A DNA stretch of 64,000 bases from Desarmillaria ectypa (GCA_030407005.1 JAUDYN010000005.1:124001-188000), one strand, 5' to 3'; shown: positions 11,762-23,479, counted from the first letter of the stretch. The notes: a model not told the origin generated them from the sequence alone. A program made the numbers and translations.

Positions 11762-13311
11762 ATGTTCTTTAGTATGCCTATGGTTAGCCCATCGAATCGC
11801 CCATCTTCCCCGGAGACTGCTCTCACCATCGTTTACGCAGTGGCTGGTCTTACGATATCACTGTGGGACATGTGCCTTACCATGGACTCTGAGATAGCGC
11901 GTGTATGGTCACGGAAATGGTCATTAGGAAAAGTGTTGTTTCTTGTAGTAAGTATTCCTTCTTTCCTGCTGGTTTCGTGTCTCAAGTGAAGCAGAATCGC
12001 TATATACCGCCATTGATTATTGCTCTAGATTTTTATTGTGCGTATAACGTCACCAGGAACGCAGTCGCTGCTCACTTATTTTGTCTTAAGACGCTGCAAA
12101 TCGTGCGCCTAATAATGTTGGAGTACGTGTCTTTCTTCTTTAAAAGCACACCGACACTTATAGTCGCGTAGTTGTATGTCTAGTCGATGCTTTTTCTCAC
12201 AGATTCTAACTTCAATCAGCTGCAGAGTCAGCTTCGTGTTATCGAACATCGTTAGCATACTTATTGTTGCTGTTACTCAAGGTATCAAACTTATCGCTTG
12301 AAAAAAATTATCTGACCTCATATCCCTCTAGTGATTCTCGCGCTCCGCACTTATGCTTTATACCTTACCAATTTCTGGTTGTACTTCTTGGGATGTCTCA
12401 TTGTCTTTCCCACCCTTGCAGCTCTTTTCTTGATGCTTTGGGTCTATGGAAAATACATTGTAGGTAAGGTGGTACGCATTACAAAATTTCTAATCGATCG
12501 AGAGGCTCTCTGCCATTATTTTTCAGTGGGTTCCAACGTGTCATACCCTTCGCAATTGGTCGGCTGTATGAATACCCAATGTAATTCGCCCGTATGCGAG
12601 AAAACTTGGGTATTTCTCGACTGTTATTTCATCGCGTTTGATACTGGTATGCATCCGAATCCTGTTACTATTCTCTGCTTATAAACTCTATGAAGTTATT
12701 GTTCTTCTTACGCTCTGGAAATATTACACGGCATACCGTGAAAAGGTTCCTACACGCGACGCTGATCTCGGTAGAGTTCTCGCAGATTACGAGTCATCTT
12801 TCTTGAGGGTGTTATTTCAGGATGGTTGGTGGCTTGATTGATCTTCCATCTCAAATTGTCAAAATGTCTCATCATTTACCTCCCAGGTTTTTTGTTCTAT
12901 GCGGGTCAGTGCTGTATTCTCCGATAATTCCTGGTCTATCTGATATCACCTTTGTCGCTAGCCATGTTTGGTGCGTTATTGAAATAAAATCCTAGCAAAG
13001 ATCTGTCAATAATGATGGTAACTTAGCACTTGCACTGGGTAACATACTTGTTACGCTTCTTGGGCCACGTAGTCTCACCGCCCTTTTTGTTGGGTAAGGC
13101 CATCTATCATTCATCATCAACGCCACTGTCATATCGCTTACGCTGCCGTAATTCAGCCCGATTCATGCCCTTCGGTCTACGCTCTGTTCCAGGTAAATTT
13201 TTCTCTAGATTCGTTTCTATATGTACTGAACTCAGAGTCTCAGAGTGTTTCTACATCTCAGAGGACAACAAAAGCCCCACCCAGTATCGTCGTTACAAGG
13301 TTCCTCGATGA
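11762..13311 (+). CDS. DUF6533-type integral membrane protein
   Basis: Eleven exons with consistent phases, 966 nt, 321 residues: 11762-11947, 11992-12122, 12220-12281, 12332-12463, 12527-12646, 12696-12824, 12887-12904, 12962-12970 (9 nt), 13027-13093, 13157-13192, 13236-13311. The N-terminus carries the signature of this basidiomycete family: VYAVAGLTISLWDMCLTMDS, followed by W..KWSLGKVLFL and QNRY. Later segments are ILALRTYALY, a long hydrophobic stretch (FWLYFLGCLIVFPTLAALFL), VIVLLTLWKYYTAYR and LRVLFQDG, and the tail reads ALRSTLCSR. About seven membrane spans are expected. The family is large and uncharacterised; it has a receptor-like layout but no proven ligand. The copy looks intact. 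The 9-nt micro-exon is predicted only from phase and splice motifs. Confidence 0.82.
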
Positions 13312-14001
13312 TGCCTACAATGCCCATGGAACCCATGACCTTTTCGCGTAAAACCGGCGTCTCCTTAACACGGCCAAAATAGACTGCTGAATTCTCGAGA
13401 GTAGTCGCTATCAAGGGGACAGGACAGGATCAGAGATGAGACTCGCGTCGACGGGGATGTCGGATGCATGTCACTGGCGCTGTGAACACGTGCCTTTTCT
13501 TCGGATAAAACAGGAGCAGCAATCCAAACGCCGACTCACGGTTACGAGTTTACGAAGGATTCAAGCAACAAATCCATGCATTTACACAAAAATCGGAAAC
13601 TATATAGAAGCGAGTTCGACAGTCATGAAGATGTGGGTCCGTCTTAACACCTTATTTCCGTCATTCCACGGTCAGGGAAGAAGGCGCGGTATCCAAAAAT
13701 ACGTTCCTCCGTTTCCCATGCATTCATCCTATTATATGAAGGTTCATCACCGTGTTTGCGACCTGCTCAACGTCGCCCTTATCAGCCCATCTAAAAGCTG
13801 GCCTCGTCGTTTCGGCGGGGTTTATATACAATTCCAAGAGGACGGACGAGTGCATCATACCAATAAACGGGCTATATTACATTTTAACCCCATTCCTAAC
13901 AGCGGGTATTTCAGTTTTCATATTTCGGTCGTGAATATCATTACATCATACAACATCAAAGTGGCCCAAACCCAGAAAGAAAGCATAGGACCCGAGTTTA
14001 G
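13312..14001. other. intergenic between convergent genes
   Basis: Lies between the stop of the DUF6533 gene and the stop of copy B. A plus-strand reading frame covers 13436-14005, but it has no family resemblance or exon context. I regard this as 3' flanking DNA. Confidence 0.45.
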
Positions 14002-17000
14002 TTAGGAGTAGGTCACAAAAGGACGCGTCTCATCATGCACGTGCATCGATGTATTCACCATCCCAGCTTCTCGCAAATTATCCGTCGATGGTTCATCGAC
14101 ATCAGAGATTATCGTCTGCAAGTCCGGTCTTGTGCGCATGAGCCACAGTATCTGCAAAACTCCGATGGTGTCGATACCCGAGTCGCCTAAGATGGGTGTG
14201 CCAATCAACCGGAATACGAGGAGGAGGAGTCCTACAGACGCGCTGAGACCGGCGAGGAGGGGCAATAGATTGATCTGGAGCAGAATGTATAAGCCAGATG
14301 TCCAATGAGATCAATTAAAGACTGACATTTAACCGCGTTGCGGTATACGGGTAAGTGATGGTCGCGTTGCCTGACATTGCGTTTACCGCGAAGTTATTGA
14401 CGTTAGCTATGTTATACGGATCATCATCCTTCAATCCGCCGGCCTTCGCATACAGCGCTAAGAACAGGTCAGCCTGAGGTGCTGACACGATCGACGCAAA
14501 AAGTTCACCTGCCCAATAAGACGCCGCTGTCGCACTTGAAATTGAATTCTCCAAGTCGTGCAGCGCAACTTGCGGTGCCACCCTAACCGGGCTGTCCAGC
14601 AGAGTGGAATGAAGCCCGAGATCTTCCATAACAAATCTTTACAAAGACCATGCGTGAGTAGTGAGAAAGTCGTATGGGACGAATGGTCACGTACTGCTCA
14701 ATAACTGTCAAAGGATTACATAACTCTGGGTTTGTCCAAGGGAACCCTGGGCAGTCGTCTGTGGAGGGGAAACGGCTGATTGCAGCTTGATCGAAGAGAT
14801 CCCACCACTGTGTGAGGTGATTTTGAGTCGGTGTGATATACAAACTGGGATGTCACCTACCACGTCAAGGAAAACATTGGACATGTCGTAATACGAAAGG
14901 GACCCAAATCCTGAACTATTACTGTCGGCACTTGACGTCGTCATTGTTGATGGTGGCTGGCGACTACCGGGCTGGGAGTTGGGGCTGGGGCTGGGCTGGA
15001 CTGCCAGTGTCGCATTTTGTTGACCAGGGACAGTAATTGCGTCGTTGTTCCCCTGCGTGGACTGTCCTTGAGGAGCAGGTTGTGGTGTATTTGACTGTGG
15101 TGGCGCTGGAGAGGGATCGGGATTTTGTGGTCCTGGAGTTGAAGTCACTGGCGCCAGGGAAGGATTCGGGTTCTGAGGTGCTGGAGTCGGTTGCGCCGGA
15201 GAGGGATCAGGATTCTGGGGTGCTGGAGCTGAAACGACCGGTGGAGAAGGAGTCGGACTCTGGGGAGCTGGAGCTGAAGTCACCGGAGCAGGAGATGGAG
15301 ATGGATTCTGGGGGGCAGGGCCTGAGGGTTCAACTGGCGGTGCTGGGACAGGAGTAGGACTCTGTGGTTCCGTTGAAGCGACAACAGGCGGAGTTGCCCC
15401 CTGCGGCTCTGGTGGGGGAGTCTGTCCCCCGCCACCTGCATTCTGCACTGGAGCAGGCTCAGACGTGCTGCCCTGCGGCGGCAAGAGGTAAGGGATTGTC
15501 CCTCCGGGTGCATTCTGGTCTGGGCTGCCCTGTGCAGGTGCGGGTGTCGGGTTAGGGTCTTGTGGGGCCGGGGCAGACGTGGGATTCGCCGCTGGTGTAC
15601 CCGTAGCCTGTCGCTTGCGAAACGCAATGCTGGACACGGTAGTTTGTTCGCCTCGACCATATATTGTCGTGGTGCCCTCCGGCGAAGAGGAAACAGTAGC
15701 ATTGGCGGGGATTGTCGCAGGGTCCCATTTTGCCCAAGTGGATGTCGTTTTGTGGCCAGATGGGTATATGCGTTTAAGGAGATGTGACTGTGCATCAACC
15801 ACGGCGCTCTGATTGGTCTGGGTAACGGTACAGCCGATAATTTGCATTGTGTAGACGGTGGTCTCGTCAAAGTAGCTAACATTTTCTGGGCAAAGGTTGA
15901 TCAGATAAGACGGTTGAGAAGTTGGACGATGTATATACCTCGCGATGCATTCATATTTGGTCCGGGGCGCATAGGTGGATTGAGGGTAACAAGATTACCC
16001 GTCGAACCATTGGAATCAGTGATGTTCGCTGACGTATAGAAAAGAACGTGACGCCACTGCGCACGAACAATCAGTAGTCGCCCATAAGGATGATAGAGAA
16101 GGGTACTTACAGGATCCTGAAAATTGTAGCTGTAGAAATTCAACCACTTCAATGTGTTGGGCGCTTAAAATGCATGGATGAGTTTGTAGCTCTGTCTCAC
16201 ACGAACACTTACCAAGGGCAGGGATGGGTTGAACATGCTCATCGTAAATCGTATCAACTGTCCAATTACCGGTATTGTTGATCAGCGTCACCGATGTACC
16301 ATCGACGTAACCGCAAGTGACGTTGAACGTTAATGCATTGACGAAGACATCTCCGTCCCCGTTATTGTTCTCAAGCACGTCATACAGTGTCCCGTTCTCC
16401 AGACCAATCTTCGATATACGGTCACTATGTGAAAGATATGGAATGACAGGGGTGGAGTCCTGCCAGAAACTGGACGGGTTGGAGGATCCACTGATAGACG
16501 GAACACGATTGGTTAGGATGAATCAATGATAAAGACGATGCCACATACAGGTTATTGATCGAAATGTTGGGCGGGCCAAGCGTCGTCGATATTGTCGCAT
16601 GACGACTCATATTGAATGGCTGAACGCTGAAAATCGCGGGTGTTGTTATATGCAGTACGGCAGCAAAGACAAAATATGCTGTTACAAAGAGAGTGCCAAC
16701 AATACTCGCCGCGACGGTAGTCTGACGCCATAGAGATAGTAATGCCGCTCCTAATCCCGTCCATGCAGACATATTGTCGTGCGTAGCAGTCAATGTCTGC
16801 CTGGCATGCAGATTCCGGCGAGTAGCTAGTTGTTGACTAATAAAGATCATTGCCGCCAGATACAGCTGCAGGAATATAAGCTTTCACTAGTCGCGGGATG
16901 GAGGGACGCACCGTAATGATAATTTGGGACACCTGGACTATTACTGTCGACAGAAGGTTGCTCTCCTTTCCAATCGGAATGACAACTTTGTGTTCGAGGT

Positions 17001-17268
17001 GGGTCACCCATATCAGCAGAATCAGAACGTGAGTGAAGACAAGGCCGAAATGTAAAGCAAAGCTAAGGCCATGCAAGAGCCAGGATCTCTTCGGACGTCG
17101 TTGAACGCAAATGTCTGAGTGAATTTGTGGATACTCCGCCGAAGGTGTCCCCTATAGTCAAGGTCAGTGCAGATTACACTGAATTAGATTACTACGAACT
17201 TTGTATTCATAAGGAGTGATATGGGCCGCCTGGGGCTCCTCGTACGGGTTGTAGAAGTCTGTGCTCAT
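14002..17268 (-). CDS. multi-span membrane protein with proline-rich insert (copy B)
   Basis: Paralog of the gene at 2015-6342 with the same order of parts: start MSTDFYNPYEEP; membrane spans near LHFGLVFTHVLILLIWVTHL and ASIVGTLFVTAYFVFAAVL; a glycosylation-rich domain (NVTCGYVDGTSVTLINNTGN); a proline-rich insert (about 15610-14960); then WWDLFDQAAISRFPSTDDC; a last span (PLLAGLSASVGLLLLVF); and a tail ending FVTYS. The splice positions seen near the conserved WW block (donor GTAGGT, acceptor CACAG), before FVMEDLGLH and before LYAKAGGLKDDD match copy A. The insert is much shorter than in A (roughly 230 against 600 residues) and built on PAPQNP.PSPAP repeats. Function is unknown. The copy looks intact, so both genes are probably expressed. 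Exact internal exon ends are approximate. Confidence 0.8.
14960..15610 (-). repeat. proline-rich coding repeats in copy B
   Basis: About ten tandem units of the form APAPQNP(D/N)PSPAP in the minus-strand frame. The repeated 30-45 nt DNA units differ from those in copy A, so each paralog has built its own array. Confidence 0.75.
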
Positions 17269-17300
17269 CGTATCCCGTCGTTGATAATGTAGGGTAGACC

Positions 17301-17307
17301 CTTTATA
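17301..17307 (-). promoter_or_regulatory. TATA box of copy B
   Basis: TATAAAG on the minus strand, about 33 nt upstream of the ATG at 17268. Confidence 0.5.
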
Positions 17308-17459
17308 TTCCGCAAGCAAGGAGCTACGAACACAGCTCTGACATTGTATTGCAGATCATGCCTTGAAAAAGTCTGAGACGTATTGAAGATATTTATAACA
17401 ATCACTCCCGTACCTTGCACCTGGTGATAGCGGAACATATGCCCGTTATTCATCCTCGA

Positions 17460-18263
17460 GGGGCGGAATTGCCAATGCTGATAACAAAACTGAAACTATT
17501 CATGCCCGGAATAGTGGTAGAGGTACTGTTGATGTGGTTTTTTCACCTTCTTGCCAGCACCCATTTTTGGTGGTGCGAGTAGAAACTGAAGCCCTTTACC
17601 AAAGGCAGTGTGTCGGTAAAAGTCTTCGCAGTAGTACTATCTCCACCTAGACGGTGACGTAAAAATGGTCTCATTTGTTGGCACTGCATTGTAATAGTGG
17701 ATGGTGGCCATAAAAGTTGAAGATGAGTGTTCTGGTTAACATAGTAACGTAGCTAACAAGTCCAAATTTTGCGCCACAGACGCGCTGCGCCGCGGGATGG
17801 CGGCGGGCCGGTGCTCCCAGTTCTGTCCAAGAGGTTATTTAATATTGTTATACAGGTTTAGGTACTTCTCAGCGACTCATCCCTCTGGTGCTCTTCTCAA
17901 AGTCCCCGATGGTTCTTAAATTACAACACCTCACCAGATACAAGTTCACAAGAACATCACACCTTTGTGCTGAATGACGCGGTGAGCATGATATCAAATG
18001 ATTCAAACACGCGACCATACCATTTTCATATAAAATCAAGAAACATTCTTCAACCCGCTTGACAATGCAATCCGACCTTCGTCTACTTCAGATTCAGGAG
18101 TTCACGCCCGTGAAGAGGAGGATCGCGCAGCAGACGACGATGCTGTTTCCCTGGCTGGACAAGCTTTGTGCCTCGACCGACACTGGATACAGGCAGGGTT
18201 CGGATTCGCATATGTAGCAGCGGGGAAAAAACATGCTATATCGAGTTCCTCGCACCTCTCACA
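17460..18263. other. no confident gene
   Basis: Upstream of copy B. A plus-strand frame from about 18075 continues to 18420 (EEEDRAADDDAVSLAGQALC and on) and overlaps the tail of the minus-strand gene next to it. Coding on both strands is unlikely, and I favour the minus-strand gene. Confidence 0.4.
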
Positions 18264-19136
18264 CTATGAAGAGTTAGCTTTGCAGCTCGCAAAACAAGGG
18301 ACCACACTACTCACTCTTGTCCTAGCTTTCGACATTCCAGGCAGCGACATGAAGTATTTCTCTCGCTCTGAAAGAGAAAACTGTTTTAAATCACGAGATG
18401 TAAGGCGGTCGTTTAGGTAGGGTCTCTTCTTCGGATGTGCCTTGTCTATTTCAGGAACGTCTGTTCTTGACCTCTTTCCCAAAGCTGCCCTGGAGCGAGT
18501 GACATATGAGGGTCCTTCATCCTCCGAGCCTTTCGTCTCCAAAGGATCCGTAGGAATAGCACGACGAGGGGCGGCTGCCTTTCTTCTACCCATATCGACA
18601 TTCCCCGCATCTTCGTCTTCATCTCCAGAGACATATGCAACTTCCTTACGTTGCAGCTGGACTTCTTCGTTCGAAACATACATGTCCCCCTCTTCTCGTT
18701 CCTGCCGCCTTGCTTCATCACCAATGCTTTTTAAGGAACCCGGTCCATCCACGTTGTTCCATCCACGTTGTTCCACCCTTTGGCATCCTCCTTGAGCTTT
18801 CGCCAGCGCAGCACGGAACCACGAACATCGAGCATCTTGTAAGGGGCACTGTGCAGCTGATGCATGTGGTTGCGAAAGTCCTCGTCGTCCTATTAGGAAC
18901 ATAAACCATTACGCATAATGGTGTGAATACAACCTTACCAGCATATCGCGCAGCTTGACAACGTGATAATAAAGTCGCCAGGCTGCGTGGACGTGGGGAT
19001 CTGCCCGAGGGCCGCTGACATATACATTTGCGAGGTCTTGAAGCCGTTTGTTCGTATTTTTGAAGTATTGGGGTACTGGACCACCGCGAATTTTGAATAG
19101 GAAGGGCTCTGCTCCTATGAAGAATTCATCAGCCAT
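18264..19136 (-). pseudogene. unknown basidiomycete protein, broken by a 14-bp tandem duplication
   Basis: Exon 1 is 19136-18939 (starts MADEFFIGAEPF, 66 codons) and is joined in phase 0 across the intron 18938-18890 to exon 2 (DDEDFRNHMHQLHSAPYKML). The frame runs to KGWNNVDG, then hits a 14-bp unit present twice at 18746-18773, turns to TTWMDRVP and stops. With a single unit, the frame would continue into a long charged tail: GPGSLKSIGDEARRQ, acidic stretches such as SGDEDEDAGNVDM, a basic HPKKRPYLNDR stretch, and a stop at 18264. I do not recognise the protein. The acidic/basic tail suggests a nuclear protein, but that is a guess. The duplication unit (14 nt, not a multiple of three) explains the break fully. 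Confidence 0.7.
18746..18773. repeat. 14-bp perfect tandem duplication
   Basis: CATCCACGTTGTTC occurs twice, back to back (18746-18759 and 18760-18773). It lies inside coding sequence and shifts the frame by two. Confidence 0.95.
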
Positions 19137-19277
19137 GGTGGCGAGAGACAAGGCAAGAGTCAACTTCAACCAATGTGTAGCTCTGTTCTTGCATTGCAAG
19201 ATGATTTACTTTCAGCGCTTGTTCCTGGTTCGTTATCATCCTATATATGTTCGTCGGCTTGCCACATAGAGGCCTAG

Positions 19278-20831
19278 TAGGGTTGCCGAGCTGTCTCAGG
19301 CAGATTTTGCGTAACGCAAATCGGCTTGAGCGGCTCTAAGGTGTGGCTCCGTTTCCGGATTATAGACCTATCTTTAGTGCTTTCTCCGGTATAGTGCTAA
19401 TAATGGAGTACTTTAAGACCATGTTAAAGGTAGGTAATGCATGATGTAGAGATTACATAGTGTGAATAGTGTGAAGATGTTGGACTGAAAGTTGTTGGTT
19501 CCCGGACCGCGTCTGAGGCAGAGCCTGTTGGGCCTTGGCCGCCATCTTTCACCAGCACATTCAATGTTCGTACTTAGTAACAATCTCGTAGACAGACACT
19601 CAATAAAGATTAGTTGATAGTGAGTGGGTATGATGTTAGAACATCCACATTCCAAAAAATAGTGTGCTGCAACTAGGAAAAGTACAGGAAAAGTCATGTC
19701 GCTTCCATCATAGACTTGTAGTTGTCGTTAGATAGATTTCATGATGCAACACCTGGCCTCACAATGATTTCGAAATTGTCATCACTACAATCGGATGTTC
19801 TCCTCCAATTCATACCAGTTCAAGTCCGTTATTCCATAGAAAGTAGTACACTCGAGGAGATAAAAGTATTCCTGCTACAACTTACCTTACACCTCGACCA
19901 GTGTCTTCTTTCTGGAATGATGATATGCTGTATCTTCTTCATATATTTGACCAGTCCGGTTTAGATTCCAAGCGATTTTTTTGGACAATATATGGGCCGT
20001 ACGCTCACAGCCTGGGGCCATTGTGCTTCAGACTCTTGAAAGTCTTGATGCTTGTTCACTGAGCACTTGCTGATGTACCTTGTGGTTGAAAATGGCATTA
20101 ATCCAGCAAGCAACAATGTCACAAAGAGTTTATATTGATTTTGATGTGTTAGTTTATATCTCTGCTGTTGGTTTTGATCTTTCCATGGCGAACAAGTGCC
20201 TAATACTGAGGTATCACAAGACTCAACTTCACTGGTGCAATACACCTGTTTCCCTGGCAGGCACCCTGATTCTCCCATTTTATGAATTATGAAGGCTGAA
20301 TATAGCAGGTAAGGTGTACATTGGAAATGGACAGCACAGAAGAATGTGTTGGAGTACGGTAAGCACGAACGACTCGAGTTAGGGAGTAGCGGGGACTCCG
20401 GAATTAGCAAGGAACCTTCGTAAACATGCGAGGGGCTCAATTACCAGGTGCTGTACTTTATGTACCACAAAGAAATAGAAAATCTACGGCGGAAAGGAGG
20501 GAACGATGAGAGCATAGATACGCGTCGCGACCTATGATCTCGCCGGATAGCCCCGGACCACGCCGCGCACCCTGCCAGTTAAACTTAGCTTTATTACATA
20601 AAAGCTCTTACAGAAAGAATATGAACATCTCGCTGTTATGAGGTTTTTGGGACAGAAAACGTGTTTATGAAGATAGGTACCATGTAAATCCATGTTTTCT
20701 ACAGTAAAATATGCACATTCCCTGCTAGAAAATACAAAAAGTCTATATTTAATGCTGAGGCAAAAGCACACCTCCGAGCGAACAGACCAAGTTGTGTTCG
20801 AAAACCTGCCTGAGACAGCTCGACAACCCTA
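19278..20831. mobile_element. 1.55 kb element with 31-bp terminal inverted repeats, non-autonomous
   Basis: The left end at 19278-19308 begins TAGGGTTGCCGAGCTGTCTC. The right end at 20801-20831, read on the minus strand, begins TAGGGTTGTCGAGCTGTCTC. About 28 of 31 positions agree, and similarity ends abruptly inside. A TA at each outer edge would fit a TA target duplication (Tc1/mariner-like), but no longer flanking repeat is evident. The interior has no reading frame that looks like a transposase; the longest frames (minus 20440-19961 and 19697-19413) have no family resemblance. I infer a MITE-like or internally deleted DNA transposon. Confidence 0.65.
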
Positions 20832-20988
20832 GTTTCTTTGTTACCATGGAACCAGCTAGTATCGATAATAGATGATCAACTTGATTTGAAAGGTACTTTA
20901 CAAGCGACCAAAAGAGAAGTACGAGGATATCCTGGAGGCCTCTTTTTTTAGTGATGACTCAAAATTATCATGCACGTACCCCGAAGCA

Positions 20989-22224
20989 TCACGGAATGCT
21001 GTAAGCCAACCACGCCTCTCCTGATGTATCGTCCCCGCCTACCCATTTACTAACCAAGGCCGCCATCAGAGTCTTCGCAACCCACCCACAAAGAATAACG
21101 AGCATCGTAAACACAGGATGACAGTCGAGAATCACTAGTTCCACAATTCACAAGGCTTTGATAAAACGCGGAGAAACTGAACGTACCACGCAGCCCAAAC
21201 CCAGCTGACATACCACCTAAAACGTTACGGATTATCCACTCTCTATCAAGTTGATTATTATCGAGGATATTGAGAAAGCTGGACAGCTTCGACGCATTCC
21301 ATGTGGTGGCTGGGTTAAGCGGTTCTAATCGCGATGGACGCCAGATGGTCAGAAGAAACAAAAGGAAGAGTTTCGTGAGGGAAGAGTAAAACAGGGTTAG
21401 CGGTATCAGCGAATAGCTAGAAACCAATATTAGAGGCTGAATATAAGGACGACGCTCTCACGTGCCTGAATTCGCGCCTGATATCAGATTCCGACGAGGA
21501 AGTCTGCCGCGGTCTCCATTTCCCTACCAATGCTATTATTTTGAGTACAATTGAACAGGCAGCTATGACCCCGCAGTGAAATGCCATCGTTTCTGGAGGT
21601 TCTGGTCACGTCAATGATTCGATGGTGTAAAGGCAACTACACACCAGCAAAACAACCGATGAATGTACGAGAAAAGTTGACAATTGTATTCCCTGACCAT
21701 GGGGAGAGGTGCGCAGACTGACTGGGATCTTCAAGGCGATGGGTACTGGTTTGTATCTGGCAGGAGATTAAAAGACACACTCAAATGGGTCCATCGAATG
21801 ACTGAAGATTCCGTGAGGAGGTATTACAATTAGAGAAGGAACTAATAACTCACATGCATCCACAAAGGTAAGAATTCCTCCGAGACGTGGAATAAGCAAC
21901 CACCGTGATTTTTCTCCCGCCATTTTTCCGTCATTGTCATCCTTAGACGATGCCTCCGTAACCCGCCTAGGCTTAGCTCCTCGGTTAAACAGCAGGTGTC
22001 GATATACGCCTCTTTTGAGGAGAATAAGGTCAATAAGCAGTGTCAAATCGTCGTGTTCGATGTACGGATCCGCAAATGCATGGCAGTTCGACTGAGGTTA
22101 AAATTAGGGCCAGCAATAAGCAAAAAAGAGAAACTACACATTGTTCAAGTCTGAGGTTATATGCTGACTCATACACGGTGTGCAGGTGAGGTGTCCACCG
22201 CGTGCACGTGGTGCATATTGGCAT
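20989..22224 (-). CDS. ARV1: ARV1-family ER protein (sterol and GPI-lipid homeostasis)
   Basis: Arv1 proteins are ER membrane proteins needed for sterol distribution and GPI-anchor synthesis. The N-terminal zinc-ribbon homology domain is clear: MPICTTCTRWTPHLHTVYES, then LRLEQC, and after the intron 22137-22092 SNCHAFADPYIEHDDLTLLI, LILLKRGVYRHLLFNRG. Later exons give NFSRTFIGCFA-ETMAFHCGV (joined in phase 1), LTKLFLLFLLTIW, LDNNQLDREWIIRNVLGGMS and LDCHPVFTMLVILCGW; the stop is at 20989. Two joints are unresolved. At about 21.85 kb the canonical donor GTGAGT gives the wrong phase, while a weaker GTAATA gives the right one. At about 21.45 kb the only simple intron is 25 nt long. The start was chosen at the conserved MPIC motif; an upstream ATG would add about 11 residues. 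Confidence 0.88.
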
Positions 22225-22780
22225 GGGGTGGTGGTGGCGATAGTGAACCGAGGCCAAAACCGAGTTCCCACGGTCTGAGTACTGGCTGGGCCGCCGCCGC
22301 TCAATCTATTAATAGACATTCTAGCCTAGCCTAATCGATCATTTCGTTGACTTTAAGTCTTGAGAATATATAATTGTCCCTTTCAGGGTTGGATGGGGAG
22401 TACGAAACTCGAGTTACTTACCAGAGTTTGATCGCGCAGGCAAACATTGGTATGTCAATAAATACTAGATGAAAAGACCCTGGCTGCCTGTGATGAACTG
22501 GGCGTCGTTGGATAGGTTTGCAGACCGCCCAGAGAAGGCGGGAATAAATGAGGACGATATCTGTGAGACTACAGTTCCTCGATACTCCGACAACTGACAT
22601 GCCAATACCGTCAGAAGAGAATAAAGCATTCATTATGAGGAACTAAAAGTAAAGCGATAGCAACATGAACAGTAGAACAATAGCGAAAGGTAGGTGTGCG
22701 GAGAGATACTAGAGCAATAGGCGGAAAGGACATAGACATCAGAAAAAATAAATAAAAAATGAAGTGAAGAAATAGTGATC
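22225..22780. other. no gene recognised
   Basis: Upstream of ARV1. Minus frames at 22633-22418 and 22814-22611 show no family resemblance. It should contain the ARV1 promoter and the 3' end of the coiled-coil gene. Confidence 0.5.
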
Positions 22781-22930
22781 TCAAACTGCGCTCGGCCGTG
22801 AAGCAGAACACCAACCCGTAAGCAATACCAGATTTCTTTTGTAGTCGTCAAGTTCCTTCTGCTTCCTGGCAAATTCTTCTTTCTGTCTTTCTACCTCTTG
22901 CAGTGTCGCTGTCTTCTCCTGTCTCTCCAT
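22781..22930 (-). CDS. C-terminal coiled-coil exon of an unrecognised gene
   Basis: In frame from 22930 to the stop at 22781 the minus strand encodes 49 residues, strongly charged with heptad-like spacing (LQEVERQKEEFARKQKELDD), ending WCSASRPSAV. Upstream pieces on the same strand look coding as well (KWSEWLKDVDVRKM near 23050; AIKDTNVLSTLTFNENSTF near 23350). I could not connect them into one model. This is most likely the last exon of a larger minus-strand gene of unknown function, or the remnant of one. Confidence 0.4.
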   Translation of the reverse strand: MERQEKTATLQEVERQKEEFARKQKELDDYKRNLVLLTGWCSASRPSAV

Positions 22931-23479
22931 TTCAGCCTCTCGCTAGGCTACTTCCATTTTTCTTATCGGCTCCTTCTTCCAACCTGTATACGCCCAATCC
23001 TGAGAAACAAGGCTAAAACATACCATTTTCCTAACATCAACATCCTTCAACCACTCGGACCATTTCCTAAGGTAGGTTTGAGTCAACTGTTTCGAGAATC
23101 AGACGAGGGTATGAGGATATTCGATGCTGCATCGTTGACTATCGTCACGTCCCTGTGCTTTCCCATGCATCTGTCATCTTCAAGCTGCACCCTTGGTGTA
23201 TTTTCCCACCTACGTCTCTTGAATAATGTTATAAATTACCTGGGCATGCCAGTATCGCTGGTGACTGAGGATACTATATTCGTCGTCGCCGTCGCTGGTG
23301 ACCATAGCAATCACCGCAGCGTCGCGAAAGTGGAATTTTCGTTGAACGTCAAGGTGGAGAGCACATTGGTGTCCTTAATGGCGATAACTGGCTTACAGGT
23401 GATAAGCAGTAAAGAGGACAAACGCCGTACCAAGGAAGGAAGGGGAGGAGCTGTGAGAACTCGCGCGCGAGATGGATGA

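Noticed and set aside
13436..14005. 190-codon plus frame between the DUF6533 gene and copy B
   Set aside because: No family resemblance or splice context; it lies where two convergent genes end.
18166..18420. Plus frame overlapping the tail of the 18-19 kb gene
   Set aside because: Only one strand can be the coding one; the minus strand joins a two-exon gene, the plus frame has no ATG-led model.
22898..23479. 193-codon plus frame
   Set aside because: Antisense to a coiled-coil reading frame with much better coding character, and its own composition is unconvincing.
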